Position numbers and translations under genes: made by a program
Notes under the pieces: generated by a model
Database searches by the model: none
What the model saw: the letters and a program-made list of their open reading frames with translations, nothing else
What the model was told of the DNA's origin: nothing
Shown: piece by piece, positions 33,735-42,808 of the stretch
How the letters are laid out: each line of letters opens with the position of its first letter
How positions within the stretch are numbered: position 1 is the first letter of the stretch
Origin: Ferrovum myxofaciens
GTDB taxonomy: Bacteria > Pseudomonadota > Gammaproteobacteria > Burkholderiales > Ferrovaceae
Direction of reading: 5' to 3'
Assembly (NCBI RefSeq): GCF_000735045.1
Contig: NZ_JPOQ01000059.1
Location: forward strand, 1-45,681
DNA: 45,681 bases

Positions 33735-34369
33735 GAACCCGCGTCAAGGTGTGTGGCTTGACCACGGTGGAGGACGCGCTGGAAGTGGCGGCGGCCGGGG
33801 TAGATGCGGTGGGATTGGTATTTTACCCTCCCAGTGTTCGCGCCCTCGGTTTGGATCGGGCGCAGGCCATCCGGGCGGCTTTGCCCCCCTTTGTCAGCGT
33901 GGTGGGACTGTTCGTGGATGCCTCCCGAGATACCATTGAACAGACCCTGGCGGCGGTTTCTTTGGACTGCCTCCAGTTCCATGGCGAAGAGTCGGCCCAG
34001 GACTGTGGGGGCTATGGGGTGCCTTATATCAAGGCAGCGCGCGTTCACGAGGGCTTTGATTTGGTACAATTCGCGGCATGCCATGAAAAGGCCCAGGGGA
34101 TTCTGGTGGATGCTTTCGTTCCGGGGATCCCTGGCGGTACTGGGCAGACCTTCGACTGGTCAGTGTTGCCCCGTCAGTTACCCTGCCCTCTGGTGCTGTC
34201 CGGTGGTTTGACTGACCATAACGTAGGGGAAGCAGTCAGGACCGTACATCCCTGGGCCGTGGATGTGAGCAGTGGCGTGGAGAGGGCACCAGGACGCAAG
34301 GATCGCCTGCGCGTGCAGAATTTTTTGGAAGCGGTGGCGAAGGCCGATGGTTTTGACAGGGAGAAGTGA
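33731..34369 (+). CDS. trpF: Phosphoribosylanthranilate isomerase
   Basis: A 212-residue TIM barrel of tryptophan synthesis. [33 protein letters not shown] carries the catalytic cysteine; [29 protein letters not shown] and [15 protein letters not shown] carry the phosphate-binding and catalytic residues. ATG 33731 overlaps the truA stop; an ATG at 33704 would lie inside truA. The gene also overlaps trpB by one base (TGATG). Confidence 0.96.
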   Translation: MRTRVKVCGLTTVEDALEVAAAGVDAVGLVFYPPSVRALGLDRAQAIRAALPPFVSVVGLFVDASRDTIEQTLAAVSLDCLQFHGEESAQDCGGYGVPYIKAARVHEGFDLVQFAACHEKAQGILVDAFVPGIPGGTGQTFDWSVLPRQLPCPLVLSGGLTDHNVGEAVRTVHPWAVDVSSGVERAPGRKDRLRVQNFLEAVAKADGFDREK

Positions 34370-35568
34370 TGAACGTGTATGATTTGCCGGACCAGGAAGG
34401 GTATTTTGGTCCCTATGGGGGGACCTTCGTATCCGAAACTTTGATGGCCGCCATCGAGGAACTCAAGACGCAATACGAGCGTTACCGCCAGGACCCGGAA
34501 TTTCTGGCCGAGTTGGCCCATGAGTTGCATCACTATGTGGGGCGCCCCAGCCCGATTTATCATGCCAAAAGGTTATCCGAACATTTGGGGGGGGCGCAGA
34601 TCTATCTGAAACGCGAGGATCTCAACCATACCGGTGCCCATAAGGTCAACAATACCATTGGTCAGGCCATGCTGGCCCGGCGCATGGGTAAACCGCGAGT
34701 TATTGCCGAAACCGGTGCTGGTCAGCATGGGGTGGCGACGGCCACCGTGGCGGCGCGTTATGGCATGGAATGCGTGGTCTACATGGGGGCAGAGGACGTG
34801 CGGCGCCAAGCCCAGAATGTCTACCGCATGAAGTTATTGGGCGCCCAGGTGGTGCCTGTGGAAAGTGGTTCCAAAACCCTCAAGGATGCCTTGAACGAAG
34901 CCATGCGTGACTGGGTCACCCATATTGATGATACTTTCTATATCATCGGTACGGTGGCAGGTCCCCATCCTTACCCCACCATGGTGCGCGATTTCAATGC
35001 CGTGGTGGGGCGCGAGTGTTTGACTCAGATGCCCGAGTTGGTGGGGCGTCAGCCCGATGTAATTTTGGCCTGTGTGGGCGGGGGGTCCAATGCCATGGGG
35101 ATTTTTTACCCGTATATCCTGCAGGAGTCGGTTCGTTTGATCGGGGTGGAAGCCGGGGGTGACGGCTTGTCCAGCGGACGTCATGCCGCTTCCCTGTCCG
35201 CCGGGGTGCCTGGAGTCTTGCATGGCAACCGTACTTATTTGCTGCAGGACGCGCACGGTCAGATCATCGAAACCCATTCCATTTCGGCGGGGCTCGATTA
35301 TCCAGGCGTGGGGCCGGAACACGCCTGGCTCAAGGACAACGGCCGGGCGTCCTATGTGGCCATCACCGATGAGGAAGCACTTCAAGCCTTCCATACCCTG
35401 TGTCGCCTGGAAGGAATTTTGCCGGCTCTGGAATCCAGTCATGCCGTTGCTCAAGCTATGAAAATGGCCCCTGCGCTGGGGAGGGATCAGATCATTCTGG
35501 TCAACCTGTCCGGGCGTGGAGACAAAGATATGGCGACGGTGGCCGAACGCAGTGGTTTGCATCTTTAG
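34369..35568 (+). CDS. trpB: Tryptophan synthase beta chain
   Basis: A 399-residue PLP enzyme that joins indole and serine. Lys92 in [11 protein letters not shown] binds [34 protein letters not shown] and [15 protein letters not shown] are conserved. AGGGAG precedes ATG 34369. An 8-G run (34587-34594) lies in the coding sequence. It forms the tunnel-linked complex with TrpA, encoded 12 bases downstream. Confidence 0.98.
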   Translation: MNVYDLPDQEGYFGPYGGTFVSETLMAAIEELKTQYERYRQDPEFLAELAHELHHYVGRPSPIYHAKRLSEHLGGAQIYLKREDLNHTGAHKVNNTIGQAMLARRMGKPRVIAETGAGQHGVATATVAARYGMECVVYMGAEDVRRQAQNVYRMKLLGAQVVPVESGSKTLKDALNEAMRDWVTHIDDTFYIIGTVAGPHPYPTMVRDFNAVVGRECLTQMPELVGRQPDVILACVGGGSNAMGIFYPYILQESVRLIGVEAGGDGLSSGRHAASLSAGVPGVLHGNRTYLLQDAHGQIIETHSISAGLDYPGVGPEHAWLKDNGRASYVAITDEEALQAFHTLCRLEGILPALESSHAVAQAMKMAPALGRDQIILVNLSGRGDKDMATVAERSGLHL

Positions 35569-35580
35569 GAGAGGTTGATT

Positions 35581-36384
35581 TTGTCGCGAATTGCATCCAC
35601 TTTTGCACACTTGTCCGGTTTGAACCGGAAGGCTTTGATCCCGTTTTTCACCGTGGGAGACCCCTTACTGGAGTCGGCTGTTCCCACCATGCAGGCCTTG
35701 GTGTCCGGGGGCGCCGACATCCTGGAACTGGGGATTCCTTTTTCCGACCCCATGGCCGATGGTCCCACCATCCAGCGCGCCAGCGAGCGTGCCTTGCAGA
35801 ACGGAGTGACCCTGACCGATGTGCTGGCCGTGGTGACCGAGTTTCGTCAAACAGACGGTATGACCCCGGTGGTATTGATGGGGTATGCCAATCCCATCGA
35901 ACGCCTGGGGTTGGATGCCTTTGCCTTACAGACTCGGGCCGCCGGCGTGGATGGTGTGCTGGTGGTGGACTATCCCCCCCTCGAGGCACGCCACCTGAAA
36001 GCTGCGCTGACCTTGGTTGGGATCGATACCATCTTTTTGTTGTCACCCACCACGACGGAGCAGCGCATGCGTGAAATCGCACAACTTGCCACGGGATATC
36101 TGTACTATGTCTCCTTGCGGGGCGTGACCGGTGCGGGACATCTGGAGGTGGAAGCGGTGGCCACTCAGGTTGCTCGCATTCGTTCCTATGCCAAGGTTCC
36201 GGTGGGGGTGGGTTTTGGTATTCGCGATGGGGCTACGGCCCGACGTTTGTCGGAAGTTGCAGATGCGGTGGTGGTTGGGTCCCGTCTGGTTGAAGAAATC
36301 GAGGCCAGTACACCGACCGAGGTGCCCCGCCGAGCAGAGGCGCTGATGCGCCAATTTCGTCTTGCCATGGACGGTGCCCAATGA
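35581..36384 (+). CDS. trpA: Tryptophan synthase alpha chain
   Basis: A 267-residue TIM barrel that splits indole-3-glycerol phosphate. With a TTG start at 35581 the catalytic residues fall exactly at Glu49 and Asp60 ([15 protein letters not shown]), as in Salmonella and E. coli, and AGGAG lies nine bases upstream; the TTG at 35575 is therefore less likely. Phosphate loop: [12 protein letters not shown] and VVGSRLVE. It overlaps accD by four bases (ATGA). Confidence 0.97.
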   Translation: MSRIASTFAHLSGLNRKALIPFFTVGDPLLESAVPTMQALVSGGADILELGIPFSDPMADGPTIQRASERALQNGVTLTDVLAVVTEFRQTDGMTPVVLMGYANPIERLGLDAFALQTRAAGVDGVLVVDYPPLEARHLKAALTLVGIDTIFLLSPTTTEQRMREIAQLATGYLYYVSLRGVTGAGHLEVEAVATQVARIRSYAKVPVGVGFGIRDGATARRLSEVADAVVVGSRLVEEIEASTPTEVPRRAEALMRQFRLAMDGAQ

Positions 36385-37256
36385 GTTGGTTCAAGAAACT
36401 ATTGCCCCCGCGCATCAAGCGGGACAAGAAAAATGTCAAGGGATCGGTGCCTGAAGGATTATGGGTCAAGTGCCCTTCCTGTGAGGCGGTACTCTATCGT
36501 ACGGATCTCGAGGCCAACCTGCATGTCTGCCCTAAGTGTGCGCACCATCTGCGTATTACGGCACGCATTCGTCTGGATGGTTTTCTGGACCCGGAAGGAC
36601 GAGTGGAACTGGGCGCGGAAATCGTGCCCATCGATCCCCTTAAATTCAAGGACAGTCGGCGCTATACCGAACGACTGAGCGAGGCTCAAACCAATACGGC
36701 TGAAACAGATGCTTTGGTGGTGATGCAGGGGTTTCTTGAGGGAATGCCCATCGTGGTGGCGGCCTTCGAGTTCGAGTTCATGGGGGGGTCCATGGGGTCC
36801 GTGGTGGGGGAGCGCTTTGTGCGCGCGGTCCAGGCGTCCCTCGATTCCCAATGCCCCTTCGTGTGTTTTCTGGCCAGTGGGGGAGCGCGCATGCAGGAAG
36901 GACTGCTTTCCCTGATGCAGATGGCCAAGACCTGTGCCGCGTTGACTCGTTTGGCCGAAGCACGTCTGCCCTACATTTCGGTGTTGACAGACCCCACCAT
37001 GGGCGGAGTATCGGCCAGTTTTGCCATGATCGGGGATGTGGTGATTGCCGAACCCAATGCCCTGATCGGTTTTGCCGGACCGCGGGTGATCGAGCAGACC
37101 GTACGCGAGGTATTGCCCGATGGGTTTCAGCGTTCCGAGTTTTTGCTGGCCAAGGGCGCCATCGACATGATTATGGATCGACGTCAGCAGCGCACTCGCA
37201 TTGCCAATCTGTTGAGTATTCTGACCATCGATCCCGAGGAAGTATCTGCCCTTTGA
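36381..37256 (+). CDS. accD: Acetyl-CoA carboxylase carboxyltransferase, beta subunit
   Basis: A 291-residue subunit that makes malonyl-CoA with AccA. The N-terminal zinc finger uses Cys31, Cys34, Cys50 and Cys53. The crotonase-like domain has [63 protein letters not shown] and [13 protein letters not shown]. Coupled to trpA. The folC gene that normally follows accD is missing; a SPOR protein begins four bases after. Confidence 0.98.
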   Translation: MSWFKKLLPPRIKRDKKNVKGSVPEGLWVKCPSCEAVLYRTDLEANLHVCPKCAHHLRITARIRLDGFLDPEGRVELGAEIVPIDPLKFKDSRRYTERLSEAQTNTAETDALVVMQGFLEGMPIVVAAFEFEFMGGSMGSVVGERFVRAVQASLDSQCPFVCFLASGGARMQEGLLSLMQMAKTCAALTRLAEARLPYISVLTDPTMGGVSASFAMIGDVVIAEPNALIGFAGPRVIEQTVREVLPDGFQRSEFLLAKGAIDMIMDRRQQRTRIANLLSILTIDPEEVSAL

Positions 37257-37260
37257 CTGC

Positions 37261-37947
37261 ATGGAAAACAATCCCGACCTTCAGTTGATGCGTCAGCGTC
37301 ATCGCCAGCGCCTGATTGGGGTGGGGGTGCTGGCATCGTTGACGGCTGTGGGCGTTCCCCTGCTGCTCGATCAGGCGCGTGCGCCCAAAGAGGGAAACGT
37401 TAGCCCAACCCCTTCCATTGCGCCCGCTGTCCCCGTGGTGCCGCAACTTTACGGTTCTGCACCGCCGACAGGAACCGCCTCAGGAAGTGTCGGGGTGAGA
37501 TCCTCCGTTGCAACGAACCCCGTGGTGACCACGGAAGAACTGGTGGATTTGTCTGTCGAAAAAGAGACTACTCCTTCGGCAGCGGTTCCCGTACAGAAAC
37601 CCATCACCCAAACGCCAGTGAGAAAACCGGAGACCGTCAAGGCCAAAACGGTGGACGCCCTTCCCGCCATAGCGAGGGGAGAAGCCAACAAATCAGAAGT
37701 TGCAGCAGCAGGAACAGAAATTTGGATTCAGGTGGGGGTATTTGCCCATCAGGAACGGGTGACTCAACTGGAAAAAAAATTGCTCAAATTGGGATTTCCA
37801 TCCCACATCGACTCCCTGGAGTCTGCGGGGACCCCCCGTTGGCGGGTACGCATTGGCCCCTTCCCCAGCGAATCTGCCCTGAGTTCTGCCCTGCAACGGC
37901 TGAATCAGTTGGGAGTGCAGGGTATGCGGGTATCCTCGCCTCAATAG
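37261..37947 (+). CDS. SPOR-domain protein (DedD-like)
   Basis: A 228-residue inner-membrane protein with a short cytoplasmic N terminus, one transmembrane helix (about residues 19-37), a Pro/Thr/Val-rich periplasmic linker and a C-terminal SPOR domain (IWIQVGVFAHQERVTQLEKKL…RVRIGPFPS…). SPOR domains bind denuded septal peptidoglycan. It stands in the place of dedD in the accD–folC–dedD–cvpA–purF order. Its last seven bases overlap the convergent cvpA. Confidence 0.88.
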   Translation: MENNPDLQLMRQRHRQRLIGVGVLASLTAVGVPLLLDQARAPKEGNVSPTPSIAPAVPVVPQLYGSAPPTGTASGSVGVRSSVATNPVVTTEELVDLSVEKETTPSAAVPVQKPITQTPVRKPETVKAKTVDALPAIARGEANKSEVAAAGTEIWIQVGVFAHQERVTQLEKKLLKLGFPSHIDSLESAGTPRWRVRIGPFPSESALSSALQRLNQLGVQGMRVSSPQ

Positions 37948-38477
37948 TGAAAGAGTTGAGACAGGGCAGGGGGCAACCAACTCAGAATCCGGTGGACGCC
38001 CGGCATGGCATAGGGCAGGAGGCGCGATTCTTTCCAGTCGGCCTGACGGGGCAAGGGGGTCAACCCGGCCAGCAGGAGCAGGGCCAGGAGGAGCAATCCT
38101 CCGCGCAGCAGACCGAACAGTGCGCCCAGCAGGCCGTCCAGAGAACCCAGCCCGATTTTTTTGACGATGCGTTGGAGCAGGGTACTGATCAACCGGACAA
38201 GAATCAGAACTCCTGCAAAAATCAACAGGAAAGCCAGAACCCAGCGCAGGACCTCCTGGGAGATCCAGGGGTGCAAGGCATGGGCTAACTTTTCGCTCCA
38301 GGTGTGGGCCACCCAGAAGGCCAGCAGCCAACTGACCAGACTGAAAAATTCCCGCACCATGCCGCGAGTCCAGCCGAACAGGATGGAAGCCAGCAGTATT
38401 CCTGTCAGCAACAGGTCTAACCAGGTATAGGTGGCGAAGTAGGTCCAGAGGGGACTGTGCAGGATGTCGTTGATCAA
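37941..38477 (-). CDS. cvpA: CvpA family membrane protein (inverted relative to its usual orientation)
   Basis: A 178-residue protein with four hydrophobic segments: WLDLLLTGILLASILFGWTRGMVREFFSLVSWLLAFWVA at the start is the CvpA signature, followed by VLAFLLIFAGVLILVRLI and LGSLDGLLGALFGLLRGGLLLLALL. The start is probably TTG at 38477. In most betaproteobacteria cvpA lies on the same strand as dedD and purF; here it points the other way, converging with the SPOR gene and diverging from purF. CvpA is linked to colicin V secretion, purine-linked growth and envelope stress, mechanism unknown. Confidence 0.9.
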   Translation of the reverse strand: MINDILHSPLWTYFATYTWLDLLLTGILLASILFGWTRGMVREFFSLVSWLLAFWVAHTWSEKLAHALHPWISQEVLRWVLAFLLIFAGVLILVRLISTLLQRIVKKIGLGSLDGLLGALFGLLRGGLLLLALLLLAGLTPLPRQADWKESRLLPYAMPGVHRILSWLPPALSQLFHY

Positions 38478-38510
38478 GGAGCAGACTCTCGGAAAAAAGG
38501 CGGGCCGTTC

Positions 38511-38519
38511 ATTTTAGCA
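38511..38519 (-). promoter_or_regulatory. cvpA extended -10 promoter
   Basis: Minus-strand TGCTAAAAT; predicted start near 38504, 27 bases before the TTG. A private promoter is what an inverted, no longer co-transcribed cvpA would need. Confidence 0.5.
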
Positions 38520-38600
38520 TTCCCCCCCGTTCCGGTGGCTGGGGACTTCGGGGCAAAATCCGTGCAGTGTGTTTTCCCAGCCGAGCCCGCATAAATCCGC

Positions 38601-38619
38601 TAAAATGACGTCTTGTCAT
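38601..38619 (+). promoter_or_regulatory. purF -10 element with overlapping palindrome
   Basis: TAAAAT (38601-38606) overlaps ATGAC-GTCTT-GTCAT, a perfect 5-5-5 inverted repeat (38605-38619) that would cover the transcription start, a position suited to a repressor. No known purine regulator site is recognised. Confidence 0.35.
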
Positions 38620-38639
38620 ACTCTGCGAGGACAGGGCTC

Positions 38640-40160
38640 ATGTGCGGAATCGTCGGTATCGTGGCGAACTCACCCGTCAACCAGTTATTGTACGACGCTC
38701 TCCAGCTCCTGCAGCATCGCGGTCAGGATGCCGCGGGCATTACGACGGCGCAGGGCAACACCTTTCACATGCATAAAGGGCTGGGTCTGGTACGGGATGT
38801 CTTTCGTACCCGCGACATGCGCTCTTTGCTGGGCAATATGGGTATCGCCCATTGTCGTTATCCGACGGCAGGGTCTGCTGTTTCCTCCGCAGAAGCTCAA
38901 CCCTTCTACGTCAATTCTCCCTTTGGCATCGTTCTGGGGCATAACGGCAATCTGACCAATACCGCTGTTCTGCGCGCCGAATTGTTTGAAGAGGATCGAC
39001 GCCATGTGAATACCAGTTCAGACTCGGAAGTTCTGCTTAATGTGCTGGCCCATGAACTGGATGAAGTGGCTCAGGGGCATCGTCTGAGCACCCCGGAAAT
39101 ATTTTCGGCGGTGACCCGGGTGTATCAACGCTGCCGTGGCGCTTACGCCGTAGTGGCCCTGATTGCGGGTCATGGTTTGCTGGCTTTTCGAGATCCTTTC
39201 GGCATTCGTCCGTTGGTGATTGGATCTCATGAAACCTCCCAGGGTATGGAGTACATGGTGGCCTCGGAAAGCGTGGCGCTGGATGCGTTGGGCTTCACCT
39301 TGATGCGCGATGTCGAACCTGGCGAAGCTCTTTTCGTCGATCAGAACGGGCGCTTGCATACGCTCCTCTGTGCCCCGCAGGCACACAAGGTGCCCTGTAT
39401 CTTCGAATTCGTCTATCTGGCCCGGCCTGATTCGGTCATGGATGGGATTTCCGTGTATGAAACCCGTCTGCGAATGGGAGAACTGCTGGGGCAACGGATT
39501 CGTCAATTGGCACCGAACCTGGTGGTGGATGTGGTCATTCCCATTCCCGACACGAGTCGACCCAGTGCCCTGCAACTGGCCACCACATTGGGTGTGCCCT
39601 ATCGCGAGGGGTTTATCAAGAACCGCTACATAGGACGCACCTTTATTATGCCCGGTCAGGCGGAGCGAAAACGTTCCGTTCGTCAGAAATTGAATGCCAT
39701 AGCCCAGGAATTTCGCGGCAAATCGGTTCTGCTGGTGGATGATTCCATCGTACGGGGCACCACCAGCCGGGAAATCGTTCAGATGGCGCGAGACTGTGGC
39801 GCAAAACAGGTGATCTTTGCCTCGGCAGCACCTCCCGTGCGTTTTCCCAACGTGTACGGCATCGACATGCCGACGCGGCGCGAATTACTGGCCACGGGGC
39901 GGGATGATGAGGCCATTGCGCGGGAAATCGGGGCAGATCGGGTGTTCTATCAGGATCTGGGAGATCTGGTGCTGGCCATGGATGGGGCCAGCCATGGAAT
40001 TCGTGAATTCGATACTTCCTGTTTCAATGGTTGGTATGTTACGGGAGATGTGGACGAGGCCTACTTGCAAGTGCTGGAAAATCGACGCGAGGATGAGAAA
40101 GAGGATCAAACCCAGCAACTGGATCTGGATTTCAACCTGCGCACAACGGCTGCGGCGTAG
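38640..40160 (+). CDS. purF: Amidophosphoribosyltransferase
   Basis: A 506-residue enzyme for the first committed step of purine synthesis, moving the glutamine amide to PRPP. After Met removal the N-terminal Cys is the glutaminase nucleophile (MCGIVGIVA); QHRGQDAAGI, RYPTAGS and GHNGNLTN shape the glutamine site. The PRPP loop is VLLVDDSIVRGTTSREI. GAGGACAGGG lies before ATG 38640; a longer upstream frame would block the catalytic cysteine. metZ starts 13 bases later. Confidence 0.98.
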   Translation: MCGIVGIVANSPVNQLLYDALQLLQHRGQDAAGITTAQGNTFHMHKGLGLVRDVFRTRDMRSLLGNMGIAHCRYPTAGSAVSSAEAQPFYVNSPFGIVLGHNGNLTNTAVLRAELFEEDRRHVNTSSDSEVLLNVLAHELDEVAQGHRLSTPEIFSAVTRVYQRCRGAYAVVALIAGHGLLAFRDPFGIRPLVIGSHETSQGMEYMVASESVALDALGFTLMRDVEPGEALFVDQNGRLHTLLCAPQAHKVPCIFEFVYLARPDSVMDGISVYETRLRMGELLGQRIRQLAPNLVVDVVIPIPDTSRPSALQLATTLGVPYREGFIKNRYIGRTFIMPGQAERKRSVRQKLNAIAQEFRGKSVLLVDDSIVRGTTSREIVQMARDCGAKQVIFASAAPPVRFPNVYGIDMPTRRELLATGRDDEAIAREIGADRVFYQDLGDLVLAMDGASHGIREFDTSCFNGWYVTGDVDEAYLQVLENRREDEKEDQTQQLDLDFNLRTTAAA

Positions 40161-40173
40161 GGAAGGGCGGGCA

Positions 40174-41385
40174 ATGACGACAGAAAATGCTTCTCCCCAG
40201 GCAGATGATGAGTGGGCCCTGGAAACCCGTGCCGTCCGTTCGGGGATTCACCGCAGTGCCTTCAACGAACATTCCGAAGCACTTTATCTGACCTCCAGTT
40301 ACGTCTTTGATGATGCGCAGCAGGCGGCAGATCGTTTTACCAATCGTGAACCGGGCATGATCTACTCCCGTTTTACCAACCCCACGGTGACCGCCTTTCA
40401 GGAGCGGTTGGCTGCGCTTGAAGGGGCCGAAGCCTGTCTGGCAACGTCCAGTGGCATGTCGGCCATCCTTACGGTATTCATGGGATTGCTCAAAGCCGGG
40501 GACCACGTGGTGGCCGCGCGCAGTTTGTTTGGGTCCACAGTGCAAATGCTGACCGGCATTTTGGCGCGTTTCGGGGTTACCAGCACCTTTGTACCTCTGA
40601 GCGATCTGCACGCCTGGGACCGGGCCGTACGTCCCGAAACCCGTTTGTTTTTCGTGGAGACCCCCGCCAATCCCACCATGGAACTGGTGGACCTGGCTGG
40701 TTTGGCCACGGTGGCCCACGACCATGGAATCCACTTGGTGGTGGACAACTGTTTTTGTACGCCCATCCTGCAACGCCCCCTGGAACTGGGCGCGGATCTG
40801 GTGGTTCATTCAGCCACCAAATACCTGGATGGACAGGGACGAGTATTGGGCGGGGCGATCCTGGGTTCCCAGGCATTGGTCATGGACAGTCCGATTTATC
40901 AATTCGTGCGCACGGCGGGTCCGAGCCTGAGTCCCTTCAACGCTTGGGTCTGCCTCAAGGGAATGGAAACCCTGGCCTTGCGCATGGAAGCCCAATGCGC
41001 CCGTGCTCAGGTGTTGGCCGAATGGCTGGAGACCTTGCCGGCTGTGACGCGTGTGCTGTATCCTGGGTTGCCCTCTCATCCCCAGCATGATTTGGCCCTG
41101 CGTCAGCAGGGCGGCAAAGGGGGGGCCGTGGTGACCTTTGAAGTGGCAGGTGGGCAAGGGGCGGCCTGGCACATCATCGATGCCCTGCGTCTGATTTCTG
41201 TCACGGGCAATCTGGGAGACACCAAAAGTACACTGACCCATCCGAGTACCACAACTCATGGTCGATTGAGCGAGGAAGTGCGTCAGGCAGCGGGCATTAC
41301 GCCCGGCATGTTGCGCCTGTCCGTGGGATTGGAAGCGGTGACCGACTTGCAACGCGATCTGGCACGGGGGCTAATCCAAGCCTAA
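40174..41385 (+). CDS. metZ: O-succinylhomoserine sulfhydrylase
   Basis: A 403-residue Cys/Met-metabolism PLP enzyme that makes homocysteine by direct sulfhydrylation. LETRAVRSGIHRSAFNEHSEALYLTSSYVF is typical of MetZ; SRFTNPTVTAFQERLAALEGAEAC, the PLP lysine near residue 216 in HSATKYLDGQGRVLGG, and SLGDTKS-like NLGDTKSTLTHPSTTTH confirm the family. GGAAGG precedes ATG 40174. The purF–metZ pairing is typical of betaproteobacteria. Confidence 0.95.
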   Translation: MTTENASPQADDEWALETRAVRSGIHRSAFNEHSEALYLTSSYVFDDAQQAADRFTNREPGMIYSRFTNPTVTAFQERLAALEGAEACLATSSGMSAILTVFMGLLKAGDHVVAARSLFGSTVQMLTGILARFGVTSTFVPLSDLHAWDRAVRPETRLFFVETPANPTMELVDLAGLATVAHDHGIHLVVDNCFCTPILQRPLELGADLVVHSATKYLDGQGRVLGGAILGSQALVMDSPIYQFVRTAGPSLSPFNAWVCLKGMETLALRMEAQCARAQVLAEWLETLPAVTRVLYPGLPSHPQHDLALRQQGGKGGAVVTFEVAGGQGAAWHIIDALRLISVTGNLGDTKSTLTHPSTTTHGRLSEEVRQAAGITPGMLRLSVGLEAVTDLQRDLARGLIQA

Positions 41386-41449
41386 TTCTTCTACGCTATC
41401 CTGAGGGTCAGTAGCCTGGCTATCACCGGGTCTTTGACGGGAGAAAGGC

Positions 41450-42808
41450 GTGGGGAGAGGGAGCAAAAGTGGGTGGTTTCTGGGGTTGACCCTGTTGGCA
41501 GGGTGCACCTTTTATCAGCCCGAACCTTTGGTGAGCACGCCAACCTGGCCCAAAGGGTTGCCCCGTCTCCAGGTGGATCCCAAAAGTTTGCCCTTCCCCG
41601 AACTGGCTGCCCATCCCTTCGATCCTCGCGATGGTTTGGACATGACGGAAGTGGCTACCCTGGCGGTGGTCAATAACCCCGATCTCAAATTGGTGCGTGA
41701 CGATTTGGGTATTGCGCGGGCTCAAGCCTTCGATGCCGGATTGTTGCCCGATCCCCAATTCTATTACTCGCCGCAGATTCCCGAGACCAGTACGCCGGGA
41801 GAAAATGTCATTGCTTTCGATGTGGGACTCAATTATGACTTGAGTGCCCTGGTGTTGCATCATGCGCGCCAGGCCACTGCTGATGCAGAAGCGCGCAAGG
41901 CGGATCTGGCCTTGCTCTGGCAGGAGTGGCAGGTGGTGGGTCAGGCCCGGTTATTATTCGTGCGCATTCGTGCCGAAGAAGGTTTGCGGGACACTCTGCA
42001 GGAAAGCCGACAGATTGCGGTACAACTTCAGCGCCGTGAAGAAGGCGCTCTGGCTCAGGGGAACCTGACTGTGACGGTGCTGAGCGTGGATGCTACGGTG
42101 CTGCAGGGGATCGAACGTCAGATCAGCGATACGGAATTGGTGCTGTCCCAGAATCGGATGGCTCTGAATGCCTTGCTCGGTCTGGCCCCAGAAACGGTGC
42201 TGAATCTGGTGGGCGAGGCCAGGGTACCGATTCTCGATGCGGCGGCGGTGCGCGCCCAACTGCCGACTCTCCCTCAACGTCGCCCTGATTTACGTGCCCT
42301 GGCGGCGGGCTATGATGCCCAGGATCAGCGTTTGTGGCAAGCCATTCTGGGTCAGTTTCCGGCCATCAATTTCGGCTTGCTCAAGGCCCGTGACAATAAT
42401 GGCACCAATTATCATGGTTACGCCGTGAGCACCAATCTTCCTATCTTCAATCGCAACCGCGGAGTGATCGCCATTGAGAAGGCCACCCGCCAGCGACTGC
42501 ACGATGAATATCAACTGCGCATCAATACGGCACAACAGGAAATTGCTCAGTTGTTGTCAGATTTGGCCCAACTGGAACACACGCTCCGTGCCCTCGACGA
42601 GAACCTGGCCTTGCAAACCCAGGTTGCCCGACAGTCCGCGCTGGCCTTGCAAGCGGGGACGGTGGATTTGTCGGCCAACGCACTGGTGCAGGAAACGCGC
42701 CTGGTTAAATTGACAGAAAAAATTACGCTCGAACAGGCCATGCAGGAAGAGCGCGTGGCACTCGAGACGCTGGTGGGAGGCGAGTTTCCCTACAAGGAGT
42801 TGAAATGA
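41450..42808 (+). CDS. TolC-family outer-membrane efflux lipoprotein
   Basis: A 452-residue outer-membrane factor. The signal ends in a lipobox LLAGC, so it is probably lipid-anchored like NodT/CusC types. Two long helical repeats (about residues 65-235 and 265-440), separated by beta strands, form the channel tunnel (RDDLGIARAQAFDAGLLPDPQFYYSPQ; RRPDLRALAAGYDAQDQRLWQA). GTG start at 41450 with GGGAGAAAGG upstream. It overlaps the adaptor gene by four bases. Substrate is set by the pump, see below. Confidence 0.9.
   Translation: MGRGSKSGWFLGLTLLAGCTFYQPEPLVSTPTWPKGLPRLQVDPKSLPFPELAAHPFDPRDGLDMTEVATLAVVNNPDLKLVRDDLGIARAQAFDAGLLPDPQFYYSPQIPETSTPGENVIAFDVGLNYDLSALVLHHARQATADAEARKADLALLWQEWQVVGQARLLFVRIRAEEGLRDTLQESRQIAVQLQRREEGALAQGNLTVTVLSVDATVLQGIERQISDTELVLSQNRMALNALLGLAPETVLNLVGEARVPILDAAAVRAQLPTLPQRRPDLRALAAGYDAQDQRLWQAILGQFPAINFGLLKARDNNGTNYHGYAVSTNLPIFNRNRGVIAIEKATRQRLHDEYQLRINTAQQEIAQLLSDLAQLEHTLRALDENLALQTQVARQSALALQAGTVDLSANALVQETRLVKLTEKITLEQAMQEERVALETLVGGEFPYKELK

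Noticed and set aside
38615-38619. PHO box before purF (TTGTCAT)
   Set aside because: No second TCA unit at 11 bp on either side.
38613-38639. purF start 27 bases upstream of ATG 38640
   Set aside because: PurF needs a cysteine right after the initiator Met; only ATG 38640 gives this.
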